From Pseudonocardia sp. DSM 110487 (GTDB taxonomy: Bacteria > Actinomycetota > Actinomycetes > Mycobacteriales > Pseudonocardiaceae), in assembly GCF_019468565.1 (NCBI RefSeq), contig NZ_CP080521.1, positions 3,348,001 to 3,412,000 of the forward strand: DNA of 64,000 nt, written 5' to 3'. Numbering within the stretch: the stretch's first letter is position 1; every line of letters starts with the position of its first letter. The position numbers and the translations under genes are program-made. This document shows, one piece after another, positions 17,909 to 26,876 of the stretch. Under the pieces are notes generated by a model. The model was not told the DNA's origin. It ran no database searches and saw only the letters and a list, made by a program, of their open reading frames with translations.

Positions 17909-19858
17909 CTAGCTCCCGTGGCAGTGCGGCGCTGACGGCGGGAGGTCGAGCGACGGGTTGCCGTCGAAGAACCCGCTGGGCTTGAGCATGAAGCCCACCG
18001 TGCTCACCGGCATCACCGGCCAGTCCTCCGGCCGCACCACGTGGTGGGCGCCGAAGGTGTACCAGACCACCACGTCCTGGCCTTCGAGTGGCCGGTCATC
18101 CGTCACGTACGCCGGAAGGCCCTGCCCGCCCGGGTGCTGGTTGGGGTAGTCGCCCGCCGCGTAGCGCTGGGTGTCGTCGGCGGCCGTGACCCACAGCTGG
18201 TGCTGGGTGAACCCGGCCCGCGGGGCGAACATCGCCTCGGGTGAGTACATCGGCGGCACGTTCGCCCCTGGCATCAGCGCGTACGCGGTCGGTGCCCCGA
18301 GCACGGAGGTCCGCTCGGCACTCTCGATCTTCCAGTACCGGGCCTTCGTCGCGTCGAGGTCCCGCTGGGCCACGGCCTCGCTGGTGAGCACCGTGCGGTG
18401 GGTCTGCCATGCGTTGCCGTGGGGGTTCGCCGGGCCGGGCGGGCTCGGCGCGGAGTCGATCTCCACCACGGTGTTGGCGGTGCCGTCGACGGTCATGTCC
18501 AGCCGCACGCAGAAGAAGTGCTGGTGGTTCGGCCCGTAGAGGCCGGGGGCGACCAGGGTGCCGTGCGCCGGCACCTCGCCGGGGGCCACGGCGCCGGTGG
18601 AGATCACGCCGGTGAGCTTGACCTCGTACTCGATCGTGCCGTCCGTGTAGAGGTACCAGAAGTAGCCGTACTCGTAGTTCCCGACGGTCACGATCGTCGA
18701 GATCACCAGCCGCCTGCGGCGGCGCACCTGCACCGCACCGGTTCGGAAGTCGGTGTGCTTCCAGGCGATCCCGGCGTCCTCCTCGTGCATGCAGACGGCG
18801 TTCGGGATCGTGACCGGAGCGCCGTCGTTGTCGTTCACGACGCCGTCGACGTAGTGGATGTGGCCCACGCAGTCGCAGCCGAGCGTGAGGGAGTTCGCGA
18901 GCCAGCCGACGCCGTACTCGCCCTGGTCGAACACGTTCTTGAACCGGTGCGTCGGCGCGGGGTCGCCGTACGGCACGTACATCTCGGCCAGCGAGGCGCG
19001 GTAGACGATCGGCCTGCCCGCGTAGCCGACCTCGTGCAGGACGAGGCCCTCGCGCGGCGTGAACCCGATCCGCAGCTCCCAGCCGAGCCAGGTGACCGCG
19101 TGCCCGTCGACGGTGAAGCTCGGCCCGTCGGGCTGGGTGATCGAGATCGGCGCCACGTCGGCCCGGTAGGCCTCGACGGCGGGCACGTTGCCGGGTTCGA
19201 AGAGCCACGGCTCCTCGTAGTTGCCCGGCTGCGTGGGCAGCGGCACGACGCCGTGGTCGGCGACCTCGACCACCTCGCCTGCGTCCAGGTCCACCACCAC
19301 GACCAGGCCCTCGACGGGCCGGGCGTAGCCGTGTTCGCCGGGTGCCGAGCGCACCCAGGTGAGCGGGCGGACGATGCGGCGGGCCGACGGGTCGTCCTGC
19401 GGCCCGGTCCAGCTGGACGCCCACGGGTCGACCATGGCGAGGGAGAAGTCCTCGATCCCGCGCCTGCGCATGGCCTCCTGCCACCGCGGGTCCGCCTGCA
19501 CGATGGCCTCGCAGGACGTGAACTCCTCGGCCATGATCGGCGGCTGTACGCCTTCGACCGGTGTCCAGGACAGAACGGCGCGGTCGGTCAGCGAGACGAC
19601 GGCCTCGTACGTCGCCCGCTCGGTGCGGTCGTAGAGCACGACGTGCGCCTCCCGCGGCAGCGGCGCGGCGTCCGGCGTCCACGCGAGGACGGCGGACTTC
19701 GGCGGCTCGTGCAGGGCCACGAACACGAAGCGCACGGAGTCGCCAAGGCCCTGCTCGGCGCGCAGCAGCGCGGCCGCGGCGCCGATCTCGTCCGCGGTCA
19801 GCGGCTCGAGTGGGTGCGCGGTGGTGACGGTGACGGTGGGCTCCTCGACGGCGGTCAT
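17909..19858 (-). CDS. copper amine oxidase (primary-amine oxidase)
   Basis: 649 residues; oxidises primary amines to aldehydes with release of ammonia and H2O2. The topaquinone precursor tyrosine is in VGNYEYG near residue 390 (N-Y-D/E-Y motif). The catalytic-base aspartate lies in VFDQGEYGVGW about 80 residues earlier, and copper-binding histidines are offered by NHQHFF and a later His. No signal peptide is seen, so the enzyme is probably cytosolic. Its ATG overlaps the stop of the upstream permease gene (ATGA), pointing to uptake and oxidation of one amine substrate. Confidence 0.94.
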   Translation of the reverse strand: MTAVEEPTVTVTTAHPLEPLTADEIGAAAALLRAEQGLGDSVRFVFVALHEPPKSAVLAWTPDAAPLPREAHVVLYDRTERATYEAVVSLTDRAVLSWTPVEGVQPPIMAEEFTSCEAIVQADPRWQEAMRRRGIEDFSLAMVDPWASSWTGPQDDPSARRIVRPLTWVRSAPGEHGYARPVEGLVVVVDLDAGEVVEVADHGVVPLPTQPGNYEEPWLFEPGNVPAVEAYRADVAPISITQPDGPSFTVDGHAVTWLGWELRIGFTPREGLVLHEVGYAGRPIVYRASLAEMYVPYGDPAPTHRFKNVFDQGEYGVGWLANSLTLGCDCVGHIHYVDGVVNDNDGAPVTIPNAVCMHEEDAGIAWKHTDFRTGAVQVRRRRRLVISTIVTVGNYEYGYFWYLYTDGTIEYEVKLTGVISTGAVAPGEVPAHGTLVAPGLYGPNHQHFFCVRLDMTVDGTANTVVEIDSAPSPPGPANPHGNAWQTHRTVLTSEAVAQRDLDATKARYWKIESAERTSVLGAPTAYALMPGANVPPMYSPEAMFAPRAGFTQHQLWVTAADDTQRYAAGDYPNQHPGGQGLPAYVTDDRPLEGQDVVVWYTFGAHHVVRPEDWPVMPVSTVGFMLKPSGFFDGNPSLDLPPSAPHCHGS

Positions 19859-21405
19859 GCGGCGGCTCCAGTCGGCTCGGTCTCGGGCACCTCGAACTGC
19901 CCGATCCGGGTGTAGCGGTCGGGATAGCGGCTACGCAACACCAGCCCGAGGACGAGGCCCGCGACGAAAACGGCGAGCACCACCCATGGCAGCAGCACGA
20001 TGAACGCGGCGTCGGCCGCGCCTGCCAGGTCGTAGCGGTTGACGATGAGCAGCACGCACGCGCCTGCCATCGCGGCGAACCCGAGGACGGGAGCGACGAG
20101 CGTGGACCACCAGCGGAAGCCGTCGCGCGCGGTGGTCAGGAAGTAGCGGATGATCGCGATCGAGACGAGCGCCTGCACGCCGAGGATGCCGAGGACGCCG
20201 AGCAGCGGCGACCAGGTGCCGAGCTTGAGCAGCGCGCCCTCGTTGCTGGGGTCGTAGAGCACGAAGGCGAGGCAGTACAGGCCGACGAGGGCGGTCACGG
20301 TCATCGACGCGACGACCGGGCTGTGCCGGTGGGACGTGCGGGCGAGCGCCGTGGGCAGCACGCCCTCGCGGCCGAGGGCGAACAGGTAGCGGGCGCTGGT
20401 GTTGTAGAACGCCATCGCGCAGGCGAACGACCCCGTCACGATGAGGATCTCCATCAGGACCGTGGCCCACGCGCCCACGTACCGGTCGGTCAGCGGGTAG
20501 AACGCGGAGGCGATCTCGCCCGCGTACTGCGCCTGCACCGCCTCGACGGCGCCGGTGAGGCCCCAGCCGGTGACGTAGACGTAGGAGATGATCACGTACA
20601 GGACGCCGAGCCCGATGACCGAGCCGTATGTGGCGGTGCGGGCGATCTTGTGCGGGTCGCGGGTCTCCTCGGCGTAGTTGGGGGCCATCTCGAAGCCCAC
20701 CCACGACCAGAACGCCGCGAACAGCGCGATGCCGGACGCGCCCGCGCCGAACACCTGCACCGCGGCCGGGTTGTCGAAGATCGCAAGTGGGTTGAGCGGG
20801 GCGAGCGAGAAGCCCTCGGCGCCGCCGCTCGCGAAGACGCCGACCGCGAGCACCACGAGCACGACCACCTCGGCGACCAGCGCAACCCCGAGCACCTTCG
20901 CGGTGAGCTCGATGTGGAACAGGGCGAACGCGGTCATCAGCGCGAGTCCGACGATCATGTAGACCCACGCTGGCAGCTCGAGGCCGGTCAGGCTCGCCAC
21001 CGTCGTCGAGGCGAAGTAGCCCATCGTGCCGGTCACGGCGGCGGTGAACACCATGTAGCAGAGCGCGATCAGCAGCCCCGAGCCCAAGCCGAGCACGCGT
21101 CCGAGGCCGCGGGTGACGAACGTGTAGAAGCCGCCGGCCGACGTCACCCGACGGCACATGGCGATGTAGCCGACCGAGAAGATCGTCAACGCGACGGTGG
21201 CGACGGCGAACGCGGCGGGGGAGGCATAGCCGCCGCCGAGCGTCGCGACGGGGACGTTGAACAGCATCGCGGCGAGCGGGGCCGCGCCGGTGACGATGCA
21301 GAACAGCACCGACGTGAGGCCGAGTGCGCCACCGGCGAGGCCGTCGGACTCTTCCGGGGGGAGCGGGGCGCCGGCCTGGGGGCCTGCGGTGGGTGCGGCG
21401 GTCAT
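19855..21405 (-). CDS. APC-family amino acid/amine permease
   Basis: 516 residues from the ATG at 21405, with CGGAGC as ribosome site; 57 further in-frame nucleotides upstream are not needed. About 12-13 membrane segments, with the APC consensus LGLTSVLFCIVTGAAPLAAM, FASTTVASL, FWSWVGFEMAPNYAEETRDP and FALGREGVLP. It is translationally coupled to the copper amine oxidase, so the substrate is probably an amine such as a polyamine, tyramine-like or phenethylamine-like compound; the sequence does not say which. Confidence 0.9.
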   Translation of the reverse strand: MTAAPTAGPQAGAPLPPEESDGLAGGALGLTSVLFCIVTGAAPLAAMLFNVPVATLGGGYASPAAFAVATVALTIFSVGYIAMCRRVTSAGGFYTFVTRGLGRVLGLGSGLLIALCYMVFTAAVTGTMGYFASTTVASLTGLELPAWVYMIVGLALMTAFALFHIELTAKVLGVALVAEVVVLVVLAVGVFASGGAEGFSLAPLNPLAIFDNPAAVQVFGAGASGIALFAAFWSWVGFEMAPNYAEETRDPHKIARTATYGSVIGLGVLYVIISYVYVTGWGLTGAVEAVQAQYAGEIASAFYPLTDRYVGAWATVLMEILIVTGSFACAMAFYNTSARYLFALGREGVLPTALARTSHRHSPVVASMTVTALVGLYCLAFVLYDPSNEGALLKLGTWSPLLGVLGILGVQALVSIAIIRYFLTTARDGFRWWSTLVAPVLGFAAMAGACVLLIVNRYDLAGAADAAFIVLLPWVVLAVFVAGLVLGLVLRSRYPDRYTRIGQFEVPETEPTGAAA

Positions 21406-21525
21406 GGCAGCTCCGGGGTCTGAGGCATGGGGGACTACCTCTGAGCAGCGTGAGCAGCCCACGTGTCCGCCGTGTCACGGCCGGGTGAACGCGCTGACGC
21501 TCCGTCACGTTCTCCGACGATCGCA

Positions 21526-22131
21526 CTACTCCTTCGGAGAGGTCCCTGACGGAGCGAGAGCGCGCAGGGCGAGATCCGTGACCGTGTCGGCGTATGCCTC
21601 GGTGAGCGGGGCGGTGCGCAGCAGCCACCGGTGGTACAGCGGCCCGATGAGTAGCTCGACGGCCACGGAGAGGTCGAGGTCGGCGTGCAGCTGCCCGGCG
21701 TGCTGGGCGGCGCGCAGCCGGTCGGCGATGGCCGCCATCTGTGGTCGCAGCAGGCGTTCGAGCACGGCGTCGGCGAGCTCGACGTTCTCCTGGATCTCGA
21801 TCATCAGGGCGCGGGTCGTGCCCGAGAGCTTCGGGTCGGCGAGCTCGGCGACGATCGCGCGGACGACGACGCGGAGGTCGGTCGCGACGTCGCCGGTGTC
21901 GGGCAGTGCGAGATCGTCCGGATCTTCGTTGGTGGCCGCGAGGAGGCCGTCGAGCACCACCGCACCCTTCGACGGCCACCACCGGTAGATCGTCTGCTTC
22001 CCGACGCCTGCGCGGGCGGCGATCGCCTCGATCGTCAGCTTGCGGAAGCCCACCTCGTGGACGAGCTCGACGGCCGAGGTGAGGATCGCGCGGCGGGAGC
22101 GCTCGCTGCGCCGCGTGGGATCGGGGGTCAC
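21526..22131 (-). CDS. TetR-family transcriptional regulator
   Basis: 201 residues from the GTG at 22131, 6 nt behind TATGCT (leaderless). The helix-turn-helix at about 10-55 reads RRAILTSAVELVHEVGF, TIEAIAARAGVGKQTIYRWWPSK, a TetR signature. The ligand-binding part is helical and anonymous. It is divergent from a glycosyltransferase gene, and the gap holds two near-identical palindromes, so it probably represses both itself and that gene until an inducer binds. Confidence 0.92.
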   Translation of the reverse strand: MTPDPTRRSERSRRAILTSAVELVHEVGFRKLTIEAIAARAGVGKQTIYRWWPSKGAVVLDGLLAATNEDPDDLALPDTGDVATDLRVVVRAIVAELADPKLSGTTRALMIEIQENVELADAVLERLLRPQMAAIADRLRAAQHAGQLHADLDLSVAVELLIGPLYHRWLLRTAPLTEAYADTVTDLALRALAPSGTSPKE

Positions 22132-22137
22132 CGGGCC

Positions 22138-22143
22138 AGCATA
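22138..22143 (-). promoter_or_regulatory. -10 box of a leaderless transcript (TetR regulator)
   Basis: TATGCT on the minus strand, 6 nt before the GTG at 22131. Confidence 0.55.
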
Positions 22144-22156
22144 CGTCTGGACGAGA

Positions 22157-22173
22157 CGAGACGCACCGTCTTG
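22157..22173. promoter_or_regulatory. TetR operator 1
   Basis: CGAGACG-CAC-CGTCTTG, an inverted repeat with 7-bp arms and a 3-nt centre, one mismatch. It overlaps the -35 (TTGACA, 22171-22176) of the glycosyltransferase promoter and lies where the regulator's own -35 should be, so binding would block both directions. Confidence 0.75.
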
Positions 22174-22200
22174 ACAAGGCCGACGCGGACGGTGCATTCT
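22171..22200 (+). promoter_or_regulatory. glycosyltransferase promoter
   Basis: TTGACA (22171-22176), 18-nt spacer, CATTCT (22195-22200). It lies between the two operators and points at the gene starting at 22245. Confidence 0.65.
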
Positions 22201-22207
22201 GGTGCAG

Positions 22208-22224
22208 CGAGACGAACCGTCTCG
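22208..22224. promoter_or_regulatory. TetR operator 2
   Basis: CGAGACG-AAC-CGTCTCG, a perfect 7-bp inverted repeat with 3-nt centre, starting 51 bp after operator 1 and covering the expected transcription start of the glycosyltransferase gene. The shared sequence with operator 1 is strong evidence for one regulator. Confidence 0.8.
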
Positions 22225-22244
22225 TTCCAAGAGAAGGGGGTCCG

Positions 22245-23444
22245 ATGGCGCACATCGCCATGGTCAGCATCCCGGCGCCAGGGCACGTCAACCCGAGCCT
22301 GGAGATCATCCGGGAGCTGGTGGCCCGCGGGCACCGCGTCACGTACGCGAACGACCCGCTGTTCGCCGGCACCGTGGGCTCGGCCGGCGCCGAGCTCGTG
22401 CCGTACGACACGACGCTGCCGGTCCACGGGGGCGACGACGCGTGGGGCGGCGACGCCATCGATGCGCTGCGGCTCTTCCTCGACGACGCGATCGCGATGT
22501 TGCCGCAGCTGCGCGCGGCGTACGAGAACGATCGGCCCGACCTGTTCCTCTACGACATCGCAGGCGCCCCGGCCCGGATCCTCGGCGCGCAGTGGGGGAT
22601 CCCGGCGGTCCAGCTCTCGCCCACCTACGTGGCCTGGGAGGGCTACGAGGACGACATGCGGGAGACGACGGACGCGATGCAGGCCGACCCGCGCGGCGCG
22701 GAGATGTACCGCGTCGAGCGGGAGTGGCTGGCCGCCAACGGGCAACCACCCGTGGAAGGCTGGATGGGCCGTCCTGAGCGCTCGATCGTGCTGATCCCGC
22801 GGGCGCTGCAGCCGAACGCCGACCGGGTCGGCCCGCAGTACACCTTCGTCGGGCCTTGTTTGGCTCCGCGCCCGGAGCAGGGGGAGTGGACCCGCCCCGC
22901 GGGCGCGGAGAAGGTGCTGCTGGTCTCGCTCGGCTCCGCGTTCACCGACCATCCGGACTTCTACCGCCGCTGCATCGCCGCCTTCGGCGACCTGCCCGGC
23001 TGGCACGTCGTCCTGCAGATCGGCAAGCACGTCGACCCGGCCGTGCTCGGGGACCTGCCGGAGTCGGTCGAGGTGCACTCCTGGGTCCCGCAGCTCGCGA
23101 TCCTCGAGCAGGCCGACGCGTTCCTGACCCACGCGGGCATGGGTGGCTCGTCCGAGGGGCTGTGGACCGGCACGCCGATGATCGCCGCGCCGCAGGCCGT
23201 CGACCAGTTCGGCAACGCCGACGCTCTGGTGGCCGCGGGGGTGGCGCGGCGCGTCGAGTCGGACACCGTCACCGCCGACGAGCTCCGCGCGGCGCTGCTG
23301 GAGATCACGGGCTCGGCGGAGGTCGCGGCGCGCAGCGCGGAGATCCGCACCGAGCTGCGCGAGCAGGGCGGCACGGCGCGAGCGGTGGAGCTGATCGAGC
23401 GGGAGCTCTCATCCCGACCCCTCGGCGCGGCGTCGCGGGGCTAG
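22245..23444 (+). CDS. GT1-family macrolide-type glycosyltransferase (MGT)
   Basis: 399 residues, ribosome site GAAGGGGG. A GT-B enzyme that moves sugar from a UDP-sugar to small hydrophobic acceptors; relatives such as OleD inactivate macrolides. The N-terminal acceptor domain opens IAMVSIPAPGHVNPSLEI. The C-terminal donor domain has VLLVSLGSAF, SWVPQLAILEQADAFLTH, and the donor signature HAGMGGSSEGLWTGTP with APQAVDQFGNA. Control by an adjacent TetR protein suggests induction by a xenobiotic. No biosynthetic cluster surrounds it, so resistance or detoxification is likelier than natural product synthesis. Confidence 0.93.
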   Translation: MAHIAMVSIPAPGHVNPSLEIIRELVARGHRVTYANDPLFAGTVGSAGAELVPYDTTLPVHGGDDAWGGDAIDALRLFLDDAIAMLPQLRAAYENDRPDLFLYDIAGAPARILGAQWGIPAVQLSPTYVAWEGYEDDMRETTDAMQADPRGAEMYRVEREWLAANGQPPVEGWMGRPERSIVLIPRALQPNADRVGPQYTFVGPCLAPRPEQGEWTRPAGAEKVLLVSLGSAFTDHPDFYRRCIAAFGDLPGWHVVLQIGKHVDPAVLGDLPESVEVHSWVPQLAILEQADAFLTHAGMGGSSEGLWTGTPMIAAPQAVDQFGNADALVAAGVARRVESDTVTADELRAALLEITGSAEVAARSAEIRTELREQGGTARAVELIERELSSRPLGAASRG

Positions 23445-23453
23445 CGGGACGAT

Positions 23454-25982
23454 GTGGGGGTGACCAGCACGTCGCTCACGACCCCGCAGCAGTCCAAGAC
23501 CCAGCAGCCGCAGTCGATCCCGCAGCGCATCGCCGACGAGCTCGGCGTGCGCCCGCACCAGGTGACGGCCGCGGTCGACCTGCTGGACGGCGGCGCCACG
23601 GTGCCCTTCATCGCCCGGTACCGCAAGGAGGCCACCGGGGCGCTCGACGACGCGCAGCTGCGCACGCTCGAAGAGCGGCTGCGGTACCTGCGCGAGCTGG
23701 AGGAGCGGCGCACCGTCGTCCTCGATGAGATCCGCAAGCAGGGCAAGCTCGACGAGGCCCTCGAAGCGCGGATCATGGCCGCGGAGTCGAAAGCGCGGCT
23801 GGAGGACATCTACCTTCCGTACAAGCCGAAGCGCCGCACCAAGGCGATGATCGCGCGGGAGAACGGCCTCGAGCCGCTCGCCGACACGCTGCTGACCGAC
23901 CCGGCGCAGGACCCGAACGCACTCGCCGAGGGCTACCTGAACGAGCAGGTGTCCGACGCCGCGGCCGCCCTGGAGGGCGCCAGGGCCATCCTCGTCGAGC
24001 GCTTCGCAGAGGACGCCGACCTCATCGGCGGGCTGCGGGAGCGGATGTGGACCCGCGGGCGGCTCGTCACGAAGGTCCGGGAGGGGAAGGAGATCGAGGG
24101 CGCCAAGTTCGCCGACTACTTCGACTTCTCCGAGCCGTTCACGAAGCTCCCCTCGCACCGGATCCTCGCCGCATTCCGCGGGGAGAAGGAGGAGGTGCTC
24201 GACGTCGCGCTGGAACCGGAGGCAGAGCCCGCCGAGCCCGGCGTCGTCACCGACTACGAGCGCACGATCGCGGCCGCGTTCGGTATCGCGGATCAGGGCC
24301 GCCCTGCCGACAAGTGGCTCTCCGACGCCGTGCGGTGGGCGTGGCGCACCCGGATCCTGCTGCACCTGTCGATCGACATCAGGGTGCGGCTGCGCACGGT
24401 GGCCGAGGAGGGCGCCATCGGCGTCTTCGCCACGAACCTGCGCGACCTGCTGCTCGCCGCCCCCGCGGGCAGCCGCGCCACGATGGGCCTCGACCCGGGC
24501 CTGCGCACCGGTGTGAAGGTCGCGATCGTCGACGCCACCGGCAAGGTCGTGGCCACCGACACGATCTACCCGCACGCGCCGCGCAACGACTGGGAGGGGT
24601 CGCTCGCGAAGCTGACGAAGCTCGCCGCGGCCCACGAGGTCGACCTGATCGCGATCGGCAACGGCACCGCGTCGCGGGAGACCGACAAGCTCGCGGGCGA
24701 GCTCGTGTCCCGCAACCCCGGGCTCAAGCTCACCAAGGTGATGGTCAGCGAGGCGGGCGCGTCGGTGTACTCGGCATCGGCCTACGCGTCCGCCGAGCTC
24801 CCCGACCTCGATGTGTCGCTGCGCGGCGCGGTCTCGATCGCGCGGCGGCTGCAGGATCCGCTCGCCGAGCTGGTGAAGATCGACCCGAAGTCGATCGGCG
24901 TGGGGCAGTACCAGCACGACCTCGCCGAGTCGGCGCTGTCGCGCTCGCTGGACGCGGTGGTCGAGGACTGCGTGAACGCGGTGGGCGTCGACGTCAACAC
25001 GGCCTCGGTGCCGCTGCTGCGGCGCGTCTCCGGCATCACGGAGGGCCTCGCGGCGCAGATCGTGCAGCACCGCGACACGAACGGCCCGTTCCGCACCCGC
25101 ACCGCCCTCGCGGACGTGCCGCGGCTCGGCCCGAAGGCGTTCGAGCAGTGCGCGGGCTTCCTGCGCATCCGCGGCGGCGACAACCCCCTCGACGTCTCCG
25201 GCGTGCACCCGGAGTCCTACCCCGTGGTGCACCGGATCCTGGAACGCGCGAAGGCCGACATCGACGCGCTGATCGGCAACGCCCAGAAGATCAAATCACT
25301 CAAGCCGCAGGAATTCGTCGACGCGCAGTTCGGGCTGCCGACCGTCACCGACATCCTCGCCGAGCTGGAGAAGCCCGGCCGCGACCCGCGCCCGGCGTTC
25401 CGCACCGCAACGTTCGCCGAGGGCGTCCACAAGATCTCCGACCTGAGGCCGGGGATGCTCCTCGAGGGCGTGGTCACGAACGTGGCCGCGTTCGGCGCGT
25501 TCGTCGACGTCGGCGTGCACCAGGACGGGCTCGTCCACGTCTCGGCGATGTCCAACCAGTTCGTGTCCGACCCCCGCGACGTCGTGAAGTCCGGCGACGT
25601 CGTGCGCGTCAAGGTCCTCGAGATCGACGAGGCGCGCAAGCGCATCTCGCTCACCCTCCGCCTCGAGGACGAGCCCGCCGCGGGCGCGCGGCAGCAGCCG
25701 GGGCCGCGCGAGCGGAACCAGGACCGCAAGGGCGGTCCGCGCGAGCGCAAGGGCGGCGGCGACCGCGGCCGTGAAGGCGGCGACCGCAAGGGCGGGGACC
25801 GCGGCCGTGAAGGCGCGGACCGCGGCCGTGGGGGCCAGCAGGGCGGGAACCAGCGGGCAGGCGACCGTCGCGGTGGCGACCGGCGCGGCGGGCAGCGCCA
25901 GGGCTCGCCAGCTCCGACGAACAGCGCGATGGCCGACGCACTGCGCCGCGCCGGCCTCGCAGAGGGCGACGGCAAGCGCTGA
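23454..25982 (+). CDS. tex: Tex-family RNA-binding transcription accessory protein
   Basis: 842 residues; GTG at 23454 or two codons later at 23460. Domain order: N-terminal Tex helical region with GATVPFIARYRKEATGALDD, a YqgF/RNase H-like fold from about 344 (MGLDPGLRTGVKVAIVD), helix-hairpin-helix motifs near 525-575 and an S1 domain at about 667-737 (LEGVVTNVAAFGAFVDVGVHQDG). The tail (about 745-810) is rich in RG, GD and K repeats (DRGREGADRGRGG), likely an extra RNA-binding segment. Tex is a conserved protein affecting transcription and stress tolerance. Only 9 bp separate it from the glycosyltransferase stop. Confidence 0.95.
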   Translation: MGVTSTSLTTPQQSKTQQPQSIPQRIADELGVRPHQVTAAVDLLDGGATVPFIARYRKEATGALDDAQLRTLEERLRYLRELEERRTVVLDEIRKQGKLDEALEARIMAAESKARLEDIYLPYKPKRRTKAMIARENGLEPLADTLLTDPAQDPNALAEGYLNEQVSDAAAALEGARAILVERFAEDADLIGGLRERMWTRGRLVTKVREGKEIEGAKFADYFDFSEPFTKLPSHRILAAFRGEKEEVLDVALEPEAEPAEPGVVTDYERTIAAAFGIADQGRPADKWLSDAVRWAWRTRILLHLSIDIRVRLRTVAEEGAIGVFATNLRDLLLAAPAGSRATMGLDPGLRTGVKVAIVDATGKVVATDTIYPHAPRNDWEGSLAKLTKLAAAHEVDLIAIGNGTASRETDKLAGELVSRNPGLKLTKVMVSEAGASVYSASAYASAELPDLDVSLRGAVSIARRLQDPLAELVKIDPKSIGVGQYQHDLAESALSRSLDAVVEDCVNAVGVDVNTASVPLLRRVSGITEGLAAQIVQHRDTNGPFRTRTALADVPRLGPKAFEQCAGFLRIRGGDNPLDVSGVHPESYPVVHRILERAKADIDALIGNAQKIKSLKPQEFVDAQFGLPTVTDILAELEKPGRDPRPAFRTATFAEGVHKISDLRPGMLLEGVVTNVAAFGAFVDVGVHQDGLVHVSAMSNQFVSDPRDVVKSGDVVRVKVLEIDEARKRISLTLRLEDEPAAGARQQPGPRERNQDRKGGPRERKGGGDRGREGGDRKGGDRGREGADRGRGGQQGGNQRAGDRRGGDRRGGQRQGSPAPTNSAMADALRRAGLAEGDGKR

Positions 25983-25991
25983 TCAGGGAAG

Positions 25992-26028
25992 GGGCGGCAC
26001 GCGGCGGGCCTACCGTCGCGTGCCGCCC
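25992..26028. terminator. bidirectional terminator between tex and methyltransferase gene
   Basis: Perfect 12-bp inverted repeat, arms 25992-26003 and 26017-26028 (core GGCGGCACGCG), 13-nt loop, in the gap between convergent stops at 25982 and 26032. Confidence 0.75.
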
Positions 26029-26031
26029 TGG

Positions 26032-26847
26032 TTACGGCTTGCGGCCGATGCCCCCGTACGCGTCGACGCCCCGCGGGTCGCCGAAGGGAGTGCTCTCGGG
26101 CCGCCACAGCGGGCAGCTGACCACCCCCGGCTCGACCAGCACCAGCCCGTCGAAGAAGCCGCCGATATCGGCCGGGGTGCGCAGCTGGTACTGCACGACG
26201 CCGCGGTCGTTGTGCTGCTGTTGCGCCGCGTTGAGCGACTCGTTGGTGCTGGTGCCGTCGCACACCAGCAAGTGGCTGCCCGGCGGCAGCGCGGCGAGCA
26301 ATCGGGCGACGATGCCGCGCGCCTCGTCGTAGTCCGAGATGTGACCAAGGATGCCGCTGAGGATCAGCGCGACCGGCCGCGCGAAGTCGAGGGTGTCGGC
26401 CGCTGCGGTCAGGATCGCCTCGGTCTCGCGCAGATCCGCGTGCAGGTAGGCGGTGGCCCCCTCCCTGCTGGAGATCAGCAACGCACGGGCGTGGGCCAGC
26501 ACGAGAGGGTCGTTGTCGACGTAGACGATCCGCGACTCCGGAGCCAGCCCCTGCGCCAGCTCGTGGGTGTTGCCCGCGGTGGGCAGCCCCGTGCCGATGT
26601 CGAGGAACTGGCGCATCCCGGCCTCGCCCGCCAGGTAGCCGATGCCACGACGCAGGAAGGCGCGGAAGGCGCGGGCGTTCTCGGTGATGTCGGGGAAGGC
26701 CTGCCGGAACTGGTCCCCGGCCTCGCGGTCGACGGCGTAGTTGTCCTTGCCGCCCAGCCAGTAGTTCCAGATCCGCGCCGAATGGGGCACCGACGTGTCC
26801 ACCACGTCGGTGGGTGACGTACCCGAGGGCGAAGCGTCGTCTGCCAC
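26032..26847 (-). CDS. SAM-dependent methyltransferase, SAV2177/DUF574 type
   Basis: 271 residues from the GTG at 26847, ribosome site GGAAGG. It has the family opening TSVPHSARIWNYWLGGKDNYAVDR, the SAM motif FLDIGTGLPTAGNTHE, VVYVDNDPLVLAHA-like text and a later LILSGILGHI. Families of this type are numerous in actinobacteria, often near regulators or nitroreductases; substrates are mostly unknown. The frame is open upstream through the next gene, but that part is antisense or overlap. Confidence 0.88.
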   Translation of the reverse strand: MADDASPSGTSPTDVVDTSVPHSARIWNYWLGGKDNYAVDREAGDQFRQAFPDITENARAFRAFLRRGIGYLAGEAGMRQFLDIGTGLPTAGNTHELAQGLAPESRIVYVDNDPLVLAHARALLISSREGATAYLHADLRETEAILTAAADTLDFARPVALILSGILGHISDYDEARGIVARLLAALPPGSHLLVCDGTSTNESLNAAQQQHNDRGVVQYQLRTPADIGGFFDGLVLVEPGVVSCPLWRPESTPFGDPRGVDAYGGIGRKP

Positions 26848-26876
26848 GCCGCCATCCTTCCGCAGGGGCGCCGCTC

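Noticed and set aside
19931..22459. An 842-codon minus-strand frame over the permease and TetR genes
   Set aside because: Composition is Arg/Pro/Ala-rich shadow text, and the permease and TetR frames explain the same DNA.
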